A DNA stretch of 64,000 nt, from NCBI RefSeq assembly GCF_004001065.1, contig NZ_BIML01000005.1, positions 248,001-312,000 of the forward strand. The letters are read 5' to 3'. This document shows positions 9,348 through 17,672 of the stretch, piece by piece (position 1 is the first letter of the stretch; every line of letters begins with the position of its first letter). A program made the translations under genes and the position numbers. The notes below the pieces were generated by a model, which ran no database searches, was not told the origin of the DNA, and saw nothing but the letters and a program-made list of their open reading frames with translations. Source of the DNA: Paenibacillus xylaniclasticus. Its GTDB lineage: Bacteria; Bacillota; Bacilli; Paenibacillales; Paenibacillaceae.

Positions 9348-10520
9348 ATGAACATTCTGATTGTAGATGATGAGAACATCATAAGAAACGGCATCAAACG
9401 GACGATCCAGAGCCGGTACTCTGACTACCAGATATGGCTGGCCGCTTCGGCGGATGAAGCAGTTAAACAGCTGCGCAGCGAATCGATCGATCTTGTGCTG
9501 AGTGATATTATGATGCCGGGCATGTCGGGTCTCGAGCTAATGAAGGTAGCCAAGCCGCAGCACCCTCATGTCCGCTGGGTATTTATTTCAGCAAAATCTG
9601 AATTCGCGTTCGCGCAGGAAGCGCTTCGTCTCGGCGCGCGCGACTATCTGGTTAAGCCAATCGGCAAGGAGCGAATCATCGAGCTGATCGACCAGCTGCA
9701 GGACGAGCTTCGCAAAGAGTCAGAGCAGTCGCGCAGCATGCGGCAGCTCGAAATGAACTTGAAATATTTGCGGGAAGCGGTATTCCAACGTTGGGCAGCC
9801 AGTCTTGATATCGGTAACTTCGACATGCAGCCGCTCATAGAGGCCTATCCGTCCTTTAATCTTGTCATGGTGAAGATGGATGCTGACCGACCGGTTCGTC
9901 TTGAACATTTTATTATTGACAATGTGCTGTCTGAGTTGATCGAACGTTACGGCCAAGGCTTTGTCATCAGCTACGATTCACAGAGTCTGCTCGGGCTCGT
10001 ATCCGTCACCAATGATGCGCTCACGCAATTGACCGGCGAGCTGAGGACGCATCTTCGGCAATATTTGAAGGTGCCATTTCAGGTCATGACTTCGGGAATT
10101 ATCGATCAGTTCGATCAAGTGCCGGCTGAAATTCGCAAGCTCTCGCAAGTTTCTGACTCGTATGTATACGAGCAAGATGAACGGGGAAGTGACCGCGCGA
10201 TTGAAACGGCAATCCACTATATTAAATCTCACTTCCGAGAAGATTTATCGCTTGAGAAGGTCGCGTCCGTCGTCTTCTTAAATCCGGTCTACTTCAGCCA
10301 GCTATTCAAACAGAAGACAGGACAAGGATATAAGGACTTCGTCATTCAGCTGCGGCTGGAGCAGGCGAAGCGGCTGCTGCACAATCCGAGCTTGAAGCTT
10401 GCTGAGGTCGCGGAGCGAATCGGCTATCAGGATGTGCGCCATTTTACACAGGTTTTTCGCAAAAGGTTCAACATTACGCCGACAGAGTATCGGACGCAGG
10501 AAATCGGCCAGGGGGACTAG
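9348..10520 (+). CDS. Response regulator with AraC-type DNA-binding domain, YesN type
   Basis: 390 residues. The receiver domain has the acidic pair Asp7/Asp8 and phospho-acceptor Asp53 (LVLSDIMMPG). A variable middle region follows, then two helix-turn-helix motifs of the AraC family at the C-terminus (EKVASVVFLNPVYFSQLFKQ; LAEVAERIGYQDVRHFTQVF). It starts at ATG 9348 with GAGAGGAG upstream. It most likely activates the transporter operon at 3905-7188 when phosphorylated by the YesM-like kinase. A hairpin at 10584-10630 ends the unit. Confidence 0.93.
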   Translation: MNILIVDDENIIRNGIKRTIQSRYSDYQIWLAASADEAVKQLRSESIDLVLSDIMMPGMSGLELMKVAKPQHPHVRWVFISAKSEFAFAQEALRLGARDYLVKPIGKERIIELIDQLQDELRKESEQSRSMRQLEMNLKYLREAVFQRWAASLDIGNFDMQPLIEAYPSFNLVMVKMDADRPVRLEHFIIDNVLSELIERYGQGFVISYDSQSLLGLVSVTNDALTQLTGELRTHLRQYLKVPFQVMTSGIIDQFDQVPAEIRKLSQVSDSYVYEQDERGSDRAIETAIHYIKSHFREDLSLEKVASVVFLNPVYFSQLFKQKTGQGYKDFVIQLRLEQAKRLLHNPSLKLAEVAERIGYQDVRHFTQVFRKRFNITPTEYRTQEIGQGD

Positions 10521-10583
10521 AAGCAGCTATGTTGCTCGATATAAGCTTGCGGCAAGGCAATCGGCATACTTTTTCGCAAGAAT

Positions 10584-10630
10584 AGCCTAGGAATGCGCCT
10601 ATAAGCATAAGCGCTGCCTAGGCTGTTTTA
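10584..10630 (+). terminator. Terminator after the YesN-like gene
   Basis: TAGCCTAGG pairs with CCTAGGCTG across a loop of about 25 bases that has its own small GCGCxxxx/GCGCT pairing; TTTTATTTTG follows. Confidence 0.75.
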
Positions 10631-10784
10631 TTTTGTGTGCAGGTTGCAGTTAATTGCGCTGCCGCTTACGAGGCACTTTTCCTTCCACATCCTAGTATAA
10701 AAGCATAAGAAAATAGCCCATCCTTATTAAGGAACGGCCAATCCAGGAATGATCCGGCCGCTTCCAGAATGGGAGGTGAAATCA

Positions 10785-10937
10785 ATGGCTAAGGATGTAC
10801 TGTGTGAAGTAAACTCCTGCAAATTTTGGGGCAATGGCAACAAATGCAACGCGTCCTCGATCTATGTTGTCAGCCGTACCCATCAGCCTCGGCAATCCGA
10901 GGAAACGGATTGCAAGACGTTTGAGCCGAAAATTTAG
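10785..10937 (+). CDS. DUF1540 small Cys-rich protein
   Basis: 50 residues, beginning MAKDVLCEVNSCKFWGNGNKC with Cys spacing and the closing CKTFEPK typical of DUF1540, a family common in sporulating Firmicutes and thought to bind metal. ATG 10785 has a textbook GGGAGGTGA six bases upstream; a frame start further upstream at 10749 lacks one and is less likely. Function unknown. A hairpin (10992-11018) lies downstream. Confidence 0.85.
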   Translation: MAKDVLCEVNSCKFWGNGNKCNASSIYVVSRTHQPRQSEETDCKTFEPKI

Positions 10938-10991
10938 TCTGTTCACTGCTGGATAAGTAAGATCGTATGCCTAAGCATGTATCGCAGTCAC

Positions 10992-11018
10992 CAGGCAGCC
11001 TTGGCGAGAGGCTGCCTG
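10992..11018 (+). terminator. Hairpin downstream of the DUF1540 gene
   Basis: CAGGCAGCC/GGCTGCCTG, 9-bp perfect stem with 9-base loop, followed by CCCTTCGTTCT. There is no proper U tract, so it is a weak terminator or a stabilising 3' hairpin. Confidence 0.5.
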
Positions 11019-11050
11019 CCCTTCGTTCTCGACTACATTATATCCAATAA

Positions 11051-11065
11051 TGATAATTATTATCA
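11051..11065. promoter_or_regulatory. Perfect 7-1-7 Fur box with no obvious target gene
   Basis: TGATAATTATTATCA matches the Bacillus 7-1-7 Fur consensus TGATAATnATTATCA at all fixed positions. It sits between the 3' ends of two convergent genes, flanked by hairpins at 10992-11018 and 11124-11160. On the minus strand a perfect TATAAT (11042-11037) lies 8 bases downstream of it. Confidence 0.7.
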
Positions 11066-11123
11066 CCGTCTGCAAACCGTACCGTTTGCTTAATCAGACT
11101 GCAAACCATTCCATCATCATAAA

Positions 11124-11160
11124 TATGCGTCATCGGCTGCGAAAGGCCGATGACGCATAT
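11124..11160 (-). terminator. 15-bp hairpin downstream of the CotD-like gene
   Basis: ATATGCGTCATCGGC pairs perfectly with GCCGATGACGCATAT over an 8-base loop. On the minus strand it is followed by TTTATGATG, a modest U tract, so it probably terminates the coat gene; on the plus strand no U tract follows. Confidence 0.65.
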
Positions 11161-11173
11161 TCATCGATAAAGC

Positions 11174-11413
11174 TTAGCGGCCTCTGCCTCTGCTGTTTCT
11201 CATCATTCCGCAGTCCACGTCGCGTTCATAGACAACATGTACATGCTTAGGCACTGGCACACAATGATGGCGACGGATAATTTCTACAGCATGAATAACC
11301 TCATACTCTTGCGGATAATAATAGTCTTCATACACTTGTACCGGATCCAGCATCACCGGATCGAGCTTGCCGCAATGTTTATGATGATGATGGTGGTGGT
11401 GATAATTCGACAT
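11174..11413 (-). CDS. CotD-like His-rich spore coat protein
   Basis: 79 residues, beginning MSNYHHHHHHHKHCGK with a run of seven His, followed by a Tyr-rich segment (EDYYYPQEY) and a C-terminus VPKHVHVVYERDVDCGMMRN. Composition and the HVH motif match the CotD family of inner-coat proteins. ATG 11413 is preceded by AAGGAGGAAGACGATA; the reading frame stays open upstream but that extension has no ribosome binding site. A CATAAATTA element 35 bases upstream resembles a late mother-cell sigma-K -10. Confidence 0.75.
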   Translation of the reverse strand: MSNYHHHHHHHKHCGKLDPVMLDPVQVYEDYYYPQEYEVIHAVEIIRRHHCVPVPKHVHVVYERDVDCGMMRNSRGRGR

Positions 11414-11814
11414 TATCGTCTTCCTCCTTGGTGGTGAAGTTATATTATAATTTATGCCTTGCGAAGCTAGTTGATTGGACTTCCCCCCATCGGCTTCTGC
11501 CTCTCCTCTATCTACCGCACCGCCATTGCCGTAACGATCGGCCTTCCATATATCCTTGACTGACAACCGCCTTTATCGAAAATAGACAGCTGTTCCTGTT
11601 CGTCCGCGCTAAACCCGAAGGCCAAGCCTCTAATGACCATCCGTTCCCGTAGGCAGTCGACATGACATCATATCCGCCCGACAAATCCCAATCTCATTCC
11701 TCCGAATGAGCCACATTCCGTCCGGGGCGCGATGGTACCCTTATGAAGTTATGCCATAATAAAAATACAATTTTCACTTCTTCACCCATACAATTAAGGA
11801 GGAAAGGACCGCCT
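11414..11814. other. Intergenic region between the CotD-like gene and the exporter
   Basis: No gene supported in these 400 bases. It carries the putative sigma-K -10 (11448-11456) for the coat gene, an 18-base dyad CTCATTC-ctcc-GAATGAG at 11693-11710 that could be an operator for the exporter, and a CATAAT hexamer (11755-11760) that could be its -10. The rest shows nothing recognisable. Confidence 0.45.
11448..11456 (-). promoter_or_regulatory. Possible sigma-K -10 element of the CotD-like gene
   Basis: CATAAATTA on the minus strand fits CATAnnnTA. No good sigma-K -35 was seen at 16 bases, so support is partial; the coat-protein context is the main argument. Confidence 0.35.
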
Positions 11815-13623
11815 ATGAAAGCGAACTCTTCTGCTCAAGGTCAAAACCCGCTGAAAGGCTGGGGGCCGTTCTTGCGGCTAATTCGCGATACGAGACCTTC
11901 CCCGACCGCCATCACCATTGCGCTCACGCTTAGTATCCTATCGACCGCAGCAGCTCTGATCGTACCGTTGTTCACCAAAAATGTCGTGGACGACTTCTCG
12001 CTGGCATCAATTGGTCTGCCGCAAATCCTATTACTAGCCGCCGCCTTCCTAGCACAGGCGGTCACAGCTGCCATCTCGACCTATATGCTTGCTCGAATTG
12101 GTCAGCAGGTTGTAGCTGGATTACGCGAGCGACTATGGCGCAAGCTGCTGGCACTTCCAATCCCCTATTATGATAATCATCAAACCGGCGAAACGGTCAG
12201 CCGAATGACGAACGACACCGGTGTCGTCAAAGGACTTATTACGGAGCATATGACTGGCTTCATTACCGGTATGATTAGCATTGTCGGCTCTGTCATCATC
12301 CTAATCATGCTGGACTGGCAAATGACGCTCGTCATGCTTACAGCTGTGCCGCTGCTGATCCTGTTCATGGTACCGCTCGGCCGCATGATGCATCAAGTGT
12401 CGAAGCGAATGCAGGACGAGACGGCAGCACTGTCCGGCCTACTCAGCCAGACATTGACGGAAATTCGCCTTGTCAAAGCATCGAACTCCGAGGATCGCGA
12501 ATTCGCGAGCGGTATGAATCGTATCCGCGCCATGCTGCTCCTCGGATTTAAAGAAGGCAAAGTGCAAGCGCTGATCGGTCCGCTCATCTCTCTCTTGCTA
12601 ATGCTGATGCTCGTCATCATCATCGGCTACGGCGGCTTCCGCGTGTCCTCCGGGGCACTGTCGGCCGGCGACCTGGTCGCCTTCATTCTCTATTTGTTCC
12701 AGATCATCATGCCGGCCAGCCAAATTGCTATGTTCTTTACCCAAATGCAGAAGGCGATTGGAGCGACCGAACGAATTACGGATACGCTAGCGGGACCAGA
12801 GGAGGATGTAAACAAAGGTATAGAGCTGGTACATGCCCATAAGCCGATAATTGCAAAAAATATTCATTTCAAATATAAGCAGGATATGGACGATATATTG
12901 AGCGGTGTCGACTTCATTATTCCGCCGGGCAAGGTAACCGCACTGGTCGGTCCGAGCGGAGGCGGCAAGACGACTTTATTCTCGCTGCTCGAAAGATTCT
13001 ACAGCCCAACTAGCGGTACCATCTTACTAGGGGACACGCCTATCGATACCTTCACGCTTCATTCTTGGCGGTCGAAGATTGGTTACGTTCAACAGGAAAG
13101 CACGCTGATGAGCGGGACTATCCGCGACAATATTACTTATGGTATGGAGCGGAAGATCAGCGACGAGGAGATTCGGCGGGCGGCAGAGATGGCTTACGCC
13201 GATAAGTTCATTCTTCAGCTGCCCGAGGGTTATGATACAGAGGTCGGTGAACGAGGGGTCAAATTGTCGGGCGGCCAACGCCAGCGAATCGGAATCGCGC
13301 GTGCGTTGCTGCGCGATCCAGCCATTCTCATGCTGGACGAGGCCACGTCGAGTCTGGACAGCGAATCGGAGCATTATGTTCAGCAGGCGCTTCGCAATCT
13401 GATGAAAGGAAGGACGACGATCATCATTGCTCACCGTCTGTCCACGGTCATCGACGCCGATCAGCTGCTCTTTATCGAGAAGGGTCAAATAACGGGGCGC
13501 GGCACGCATGCCGAACTGATCGCCTCCCACTCGCTATACCGTAAATTTGCCGAGCAGCAGCTGCAAGCCGGACAACCGTCTGCGGCTGGTTCGCAAGCGA
13601 GCCCGAATTCCGTTGTCCTGTAG
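11815..13623 (+). CDS. ABC exporter half-transporter (BmrA-like, homodimeric type)
   Basis: 602 residues: an N-terminal six-helix membrane domain (first segment about 40-65) fused to an ATPase. Walker A is GPSGGGKTT, signature LSGGQRQR, Walker [13 protein letters not shown], and the H-loop IIAHRLST. All catalytic residues are intact, so it should work as a homodimer in the manner of BmrA/MsbA-type multidrug or lipid exporters. I chose ATG 11815 because AAGGAGGAAAGG lies just upstream; the frame is open back to 11743 but without a ribosome binding site. The Pro/Ser/Ala-rich C-terminal tail is dispensable-looking. Substrate unknown. Confidence 0.9.
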   Translation: MKANSSAQGQNPLKGWGPFLRLIRDTRPSPTAITIALTLSILSTAAALIVPLFTKNVVDDFSLASIGLPQILLLAAAFLAQAVTAAISTYMLARIGQQVVAGLRERLWRKLLALPIPYYDNHQTGETVSRMTNDTGVVKGLITEHMTGFITGMISIVGSVIILIMLDWQMTLVMLTAVPLLILFMVPLGRMMHQVSKRMQDETAALSGLLSQTLTEIRLVKASNSEDREFASGMNRIRAMLLLGFKEGKVQALIGPLISLLLMLMLVIIIGYGGFRVSSGALSAGDLVAFILYLFQIIMPASQIAMFFTQMQKAIGATERITDTLAGPEEDVNKGIELVHAHKPIIAKNIHFKYKQDMDDILSGVDFIIPPGKVTALVGPSGGGKTTLFSLLERFYSPTSGTILLGDTPIDTFTLHSWRSKIGYVQQESTLMSGTIRDNITYGMERKISDEEIRRAAEMAYADKFILQLPEGYDTEVGERGVKLSGGQRQRIGIARALLRDPAILMLDEATSSLDSESEHYVQQALRNLMKGRTTIIIAHRLSTVIDADQLLFIEKGQITGRGTHAELIASHSLYRKFAEQQLQAGQPSAAGSQASPNSVVL

Positions 13624-13636
13624 CAAACTTGATCCG

Positions 13637-13674
13637 GGCCTATCTTAGAGACTGGGGATCTCTTTAGATAGGCC
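13637..13674 (+). terminator. Hairpin after the BmrA-like gene
   Basis: GGCCTATCT pairs with AGATAGGCC, with a further AGAGA/TCTCT inner stem interrupted by a T-T mismatch. The U tract is poor. Confidence 0.55.
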
Positions 13675-13810
13675 TATACTCGTCGTGGCGTAGCATGCTG
13701 TCAGCGGTCCGAATATGCTATAAGCAGCAGTCATTCGGAATCCGAACAAGAACGGCAGGCGGGCTGGGCCCGTAGCAATGCCGCCGGAGGAAACAAGGAG
13801 AGAACAACCC

Positions 13811-14872
13811 ATGACGCTGTGGGCTGAGCTGGACCGTGACGGGTTCGAGCAATTCGTCTGGTGCCGAGAACGGGAGAGTGACCTGCTGGCCTTCATCGCG
13901 ATACACAGTACAGCCCGGGGACCCGCGCTAGGCGGCTGTCGTTTATGGCCTTACGCGAACCCGGAGGATGCTGCCCGTGATGCGATGAAGCTAGCCCGAT
14001 CGATGACCTATAAAGCAGCTGCTGCAGGCTTACCGTACGGCGGCGGCAAAGCTGTCGTCATTGGACGTCCTGGCGATGCCAGCAATGACCGCCGCTTCGA
14101 GGCGCTTGGACGATTCATCGAACGGTTGAACGGAAGCTATCTGACTGGAGTCGACGTAGGAACGACGCCGCGGGAGATGGATGCGGTATTACGGTCAACC
14201 GGATATGTGACAGATACGACCGGCTCTATGGGCGGAAGCGGTGATTGGACAGCTGATATGACTGCATACGGTGTCATGGCTGGCTTAAAGGCGACTGCCC
14301 GGCTCGTATCCGGTACTAGCCGACTGCACGGCAGGAGCGTTGCCGTGCAGGGCCTCGGTAAGGTTGGCTGGGCTTTATGCCGATACTTGCATCGGGAAGG
14401 TGTACGGCTTATCGTCACAGATCTGAACATCCAGCTGGTCGAGCGAGCGGTCACTGCTTTTCAAGCGATGCCGGTTGCAGCTAGTCGCATCTATGAGGTG
14501 CCCTGTGACATTTTTGCTCCATGTGCGATGGGCGGCATTTTGAACGAGGACTCAATTAAGCTGCTGCAATGCCGAATCGTAGCCGGATCAGCCAATAACC
14601 AGCTCGCAGCACCGGAGCACGCCGAGCTGCTTCGAAGGCGAGGCATTCTATATGCGCCGGATTATGTTATTAATGCAGGCGGATTAATCGCTACAGCAGC
14701 CGAGCTGGACGGTGACGGACCGTTCCGCACGCGCAGCCGAGTCCGACGCATTGCCGACACGCTCACAGCCGCCTATGCGGAGGCTGATGCAGCTGGCATA
14801 ACGACTGCCGAAGCTGCTGACCGGCTTACCGAGCGAATGCTGCAGGTAGCGTGTTCACAGAGCGATGGATAA
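13811..14872 (+). CDS. Leu/Phe/Val dehydrogenase family amino acid dehydrogenase
   Basis: Oxidatively deaminates a branched-chain or aromatic L-amino acid to the 2-oxoacid with NAD. 353 residues. The catalytic region is clear: GPALGGCRLWPY, Lys68 (SMTYKAA) and Lys80 (LPYGGGKAVV), with the later nucleotide motif GLGKVG. In Bacillus, leucine dehydrogenase supplies branched 2-oxoacids for branched-chain fatty acid primers. ATG 13811 follows a GGAG at 13797-13800; an in-frame ATG at 13778 has a weaker context. The gene stands alone between two hairpins. Confidence 0.88.
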   Translation: MTLWAELDRDGFEQFVWCRERESDLLAFIAIHSTARGPALGGCRLWPYANPEDAARDAMKLARSMTYKAAAAGLPYGGGKAVVIGRPGDASNDRRFEALGRFIERLNGSYLTGVDVGTTPREMDAVLRSTGYVTDTTGSMGGSGDWTADMTAYGVMAGLKATARLVSGTSRLHGRSVAVQGLGKVGWALCRYLHREGVRLIVTDLNIQLVERAVTAFQAMPVAASRIYEVPCDIFAPCAMGGILNEDSIKLLQCRIVAGSANNQLAAPEHAELLRRRGILYAPDYVINAGGLIATAAELDGDGPFRTRSRVRRIADTLTAAYAEADAAGITTAEAADRLTERMLQVACSQSDG

Positions 14873-14937
14873 GGCCGGCTTGAGCGCGTGGACGATTGAG
14901 GCCTATCGAATCCACCCGATCCATTACCTTAATACAA

Positions 14938-14979
14938 GAAGAGAGACGCAGCCGCTGCAAGCGGGCGTCTCTCTTCTTA
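14938..14979 (+). terminator. Terminator, convergent region
   Basis: AAGAAGAGAGACGC pairs with GCGTCTCTCTTCTT. A inner AGCCGC/GCGG pairing helps. It serves the dehydrogenase gene and possibly, from the other side, the DUF4097 gene. Confidence 0.85.
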
Positions 14980-14997
14980 AATATGCATAACATAGAG

Positions 14998-15825
14998 TTA
15001 TTCGTTCTTCATGATAAAATCACCAGAATCGGTAACAACGTTTATCATCGGTGCTCCACTACCATATACCTCTTTTATGGATTCGCCGCTATCTACCTCG
15101 TCTCCGTCCCACTCAATGACACCATATCCGCTGTCGGATTTATACTTCACCGTCGCTTGTTCTGGTTTGTGGCCGACATCGAACGCCACATCACCGCTGT
15201 CGGACTTCACTTTGATCGGCCAGATGAATTCAGGACCTTTCCAATAAAAATCTCCAGAGTCACTGACGGCTATAATCTCACCTGCCGTATCCTCCAATAC
15301 GGCGTCGCCGCTGTCCGTTTCCAGCTTGATGGACTGCGCCTTAATCTGTTGAGCTAGAATATCGCCGGAGTCGCTATCGAGCTTCACCTTTCCAAATTCC
15401 AAGTCGTGAAGCTCGATATTACCGCTATCCGTTTCAATATTAATCGCGTCATATGCCGCTCCAGGCACCTCAACGATTAATTTGAGACTGTAAACATTGT
15501 ATCCAACCGTAATGCCCCAATCTGGCTTTCGAGCATGCAGAGTGCCGTTCGATACGTCGATGTCAATCTTTTTTCGCTCGCTGTTCTTCGCACTCACTTT
15601 CCCTTCCACTCGAATGACAATATCGCTTCCGTCGCCTTGCACAACACGCACATTCTCGCTGTCCATCTCAATGAACAACCGTTTCACGTCCTTTACGGGT
15701 ACGCGATGCTGTTCATTTACTTCTACCGTTTTGATCGATTCATTACGCCAATTACTCCATGGAGAAAATAAACCTGCCACACCAACCGCGACAAGAATAA
15801 GTCCGATTCCAATCCATTTCCGCAT
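14998..15825 (-). CDS. DUF4097 family protein with N-terminal membrane anchor
   Basis: 275 residues. One N-terminal membrane segment (IGIGLILVAVGVAGLF) and an outside-facing repeat body with the recurrent phrase DSGD/DSGN about every 20-25 residues (ETDSGNIEL, DSDSGDILA, ETDSGDAVL, VSDSGDFYW, KSDSGDVAF, VTDSGDFIM). This is the right-handed beta-helix-like pattern of DUF4097. Third gene of a PadR-DUF1700-DUF4097 set; in other Firmicutes such sets are linked to cell-envelope stress. Molecular function is unknown. Confidence 0.8.
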   Translation of the reverse strand: MRKWIGIGLILVAVGVAGLFSPWSNWRNESIKTVEVNEQHRVPVKDVKRLFIEMDSENVRVVQGDGSDIVIRVEGKVSAKNSERKKIDIDVSNGTLHARKPDWGITVGYNVYSLKLIVEVPGAAYDAINIETDSGNIELHDLEFGKVKLDSDSGDILAQQIKAQSIKLETDSGDAVLEDTAGEIIAVSDSGDFYWKGPEFIWPIKVKSDSGDVAFDVGHKPEQATVKYKSDSGYGVIEWDGDEVDSGESIKEVYGSGAPMINVVTDSGDFIMKNE

Positions 15826-15925
15826 AGTCTACACTCCCTACTCCTCATCTATTAAGCCGCATTCTTGTATGTATGGTTACAGGCTGCTTCCGCCTGTCAT
15901 TCGCTCCCTGAGATACTACCTGATG

Positions 15926-16492
15926 CTAAGCCTGCTGTCTGATGCTGTCGCGCAGCAATTTCCGATTCGCCTGCAGGTACCGAGCCGTTCCGCGCACGAA
16001 GCCTTTGGTCAGTTGCCTTGTGCCCACGAAGCTAATAATTCCAAGCCCTACACCAATGAAAGCGAGAGAAAAGCCTGTGATCCCGCTGTTCTCTCCACCG
16101 AACGCTCCTTGCCATGCCATAACCAGCGCAGCAATGAAGAATGCGGCAACCACTGCCCACAACGCAAGAAGAACAGCTGCTACAGCAATGAAAGGCGCCA
16201 GCACAAAGATGAGATTGAACAGCCCCAGACTTGTGCCGACCAACACCGCCTTCACGAGCTGAACGAGACTGCCGCTTGTCTTCACGAGCTCGAACCGGTT
16301 ATTCAGCTTCAACTCCCTCGCAATCAAGCGCGGGTCGCCAAGCTCACGACATATTTCCTCTTCCGGCTGACCATTCTCGATTCCGATGCGGAAGTGCTCG
16401 ACGTAATCCGCCAGCCACTCCTGTCTCAGCGGCTCCGGCACTTCCCTCAGTTCCTGCTCCAATGTCATCAAATACTGACGGCTCATACTCAT
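15926..16492 (-). CDS. DUF1700 (HAAS) membrane protein
   Basis: 188 residues. The N-terminal about 70 residues form the helical HAAS/DUF1700 domain (YLMTLEQELREVPEPLRQEWLADYVEHF ... EEICRELGDPRLIARELK, here cut into parts), followed by three to four hydrophobic segments (NLIFVLAPFIAVAAVLLALW and others). Its ATG overlaps the padR stop as ATGA (16489-16492), so the two are translationally coupled. DUF1700 proteins typically sit next to PadR regulators and are thought to transmit a signal to them. No enzymatic motif. Confidence 0.85.
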   Translation of the reverse strand: MSMSRQYLMTLEQELREVPEPLRQEWLADYVEHFRIGIENGQPEEEICRELGDPRLIARELKLNNRFELVKTSGSLVQLVKAVLVGTSLGLFNLIFVLAPFIAVAAVLLALWAVVAAFFIAALVMAWQGAFGGENSGITGFSLAFIGVGLGIISFVGTRQLTKGFVRGTARYLQANRKLLRDSIRQQA

Positions 16493-16809
16493 ATTCGTTG
16501 CCCCTCCTCAATCCATTCATTAACTGCTGCAGTGAACGTACGCCATTCTTCTGTCAGCATATCCAGCTTCACTTTCCCCTCTCGGGATAATCGATAATAT
16601 TTGCGCGGCGGCCCTCCTGGCGATTCCTGCAAATATGTCGTGAAATATCCCTCCTGGGTGAGCCGGTTCAGAATCGGGTAGACGCTGCCAACCGCAATAT
16701 CAAATTTACTAGATATAATGACTGCCAGCTCGTATCCGTATCGGTCCTCCCGAGCAGCCATCGCAAGTACGCACAGATCAAGCACTCCCTTCTTGAACTG
16801 AACATTCAA
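16489..16809 (-). CDS. PadR family transcriptional regulator
   Basis: 106 residues, winged helix-turn-helix of the short PadR-s2 type: GVLDLCVLAMAAREDRYGYEL ending the first helix, then VGSVYPILNRLTQEGYF as recognition helix and wing, and PPRKYYRLSREGK. A typical PadR of this size represses its own operon and is relieved by a ligand or partner. It is first gene of the operon; an AT-rich dyad and repeated ATGTTGA/ACTATTCTT words upstream (16822-16902) are the likely operator. Confidence 0.9.
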   Translation of the reverse strand: MNVQFKKGVLDLCVLAMAAREDRYGYELAVIISSKFDIAVGSVYPILNRLTQEGYFTTYLQESPGGPPRKYYRLSREGKVKLDMLTEEWRTFTAAVNEWIEEGQRI

Positions 16810-16821
16810 TTTCTACCACCA

Positions 16822-16902
16822 CCTATTCAACATCAGGTACTATTCTTTAATAAATAATAGATGTTGAGATCATTATATAACCAACTATTCTTCATTGCAA
16901 TA
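16822..16902 (-). promoter_or_regulatory. Candidate operator cluster of the PadR-like operon
   Basis: Upstream of padR: a near-perfect 21-base dyad at 16840-16860 with arms CTATT/AATAG around TTTAATAAA, flanked on both sides by TCAACAT (16828-16834) and its inverse ATGTTGA (16861-16867). The word ACTATTCTT occurs twice more or less (16839-16847 and 16885-16895). This fits a self-regulated PadR promoter. Confidence 0.5.
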
Positions 16903-16976
16903 TAGTAAGTAAAAAAGAATATATTTTCCCTCATTCACCCAGACTTTGCAGATTGACACTTAGACGAAATAGCACA

Positions 16977-17004
16977 AACCGAGCGCTCAGCGATGCGCTC
17001 GGTT
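16977..17004. repeat. 10-bp inverted repeat between divergent genes
   Basis: AACCGAGCGC and GCGCTCGGTT around 8 bases. It looks like a terminator stem but lies upstream of both divergent genes and lacks a U tract. It may be a relic or an operator. Confidence 0.4.
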
Positions 17005-17075
17005 ACATTTGATCCTATTGTAGGATAGAATAGAACAACACTGTATCATGGTACACGTGATAAGGAGAGATCAGC

Positions 17076-17645
17076 ATGAAACTACGAAAGGCAACCAATG
17101 AGGATGCACTTCCAGTCGCTCAGCTTATATACGAGGCGATCCACGATATCGCTTTTCAGCTGACTGGCGAAACGACAAAAGAGCAAGCCATAACCGCGCT
17201 GGCCGAGCTGTTCCGCCAGCCTGGCAACCGATTCAGCGCCAAGCAGGTCGTCGTCGCGGAGGAAGGGGGTCTTATTGCCGGCATGATTTTGTGCTATCAC
17301 GGAAGCGAGGCGGACAAGCTTGACGCACCGATCGTCGCACAGCTGCGGAAACGGAAAGGTAATTCCGATCTGGTGATTGACAAGGAAGCCGATGAAGATG
17401 AATATTACATCGACTCCATAGCCGTATTCCCTCAATTCCGTGGACGAGGTATTGCTAAAGCACTGCTTCAAGCTGCCGAGGAAGCTGCCGCTGCTTGTGG
17501 ATGGAGGAAAATCGCACTCAATGTCGAATACGGCAACGACCGCGCAGCACGCCTGTACCGCGCTTTCGGCTATACACCGGACAAAACGATTACCATTAAT
17601 GGCTCATCGTTCTATCATATGGTGAAGCTGATCACGCTTCCTTAA
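17076..17645 (+). CDS. GNAT family N-acetyltransferase
   Basis: 189 residues with the acetyl-CoA binding motif A seen as IDSIAVFPQFRGRGIAKALL (about 111-130), followed by ALNVEYGNDRAARLYRAFGY, the usual motif B. The acceptor substrate cannot be told. ATG 17076 follows TAAGGAGAG. It converges with the PAS kinase gene 27 bases away with no terminator visible. Confidence 0.9.
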   Translation: MKLRKATNEDALPVAQLIYEAIHDIAFQLTGETTKEQAITALAELFRQPGNRFSAKQVVVAEEGGLIAGMILCYHGSEADKLDAPIVAQLRKRKGNSDLVIDKEADEDEYYIDSIAVFPQFRGRGIAKALLQAAEEAAAACGWRKIALNVEYGNDRAARLYRAFGYTPDKTITINGSSFYHMVKLITLP

Positions 17646-17672
17646 CGGCCGCTCCCGCTGCATTGCTGCCGG

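Noticed and set aside
11050-11250. Small plus-strand frame starting at the orphan Fur box
   Set aside because: No ribosome binding site, starts inside the Fur box, and overlaps the coat gene antisense.
11414-11566. 51-residue N-terminal extension of the CotD-like protein
   Set aside because: The frame is open, but AAGGAGGAAGACG stands directly before ATG 11413, and the sigma-K-like -10 lies within the extension.
15497-16597. Plus-strand open frame of 366 codons antisense to DUF4097 and DUF1700
   Set aside because: It is the shadow of the two minus-strand genes, whose families and coupled ATGA overlap with padR are clear.
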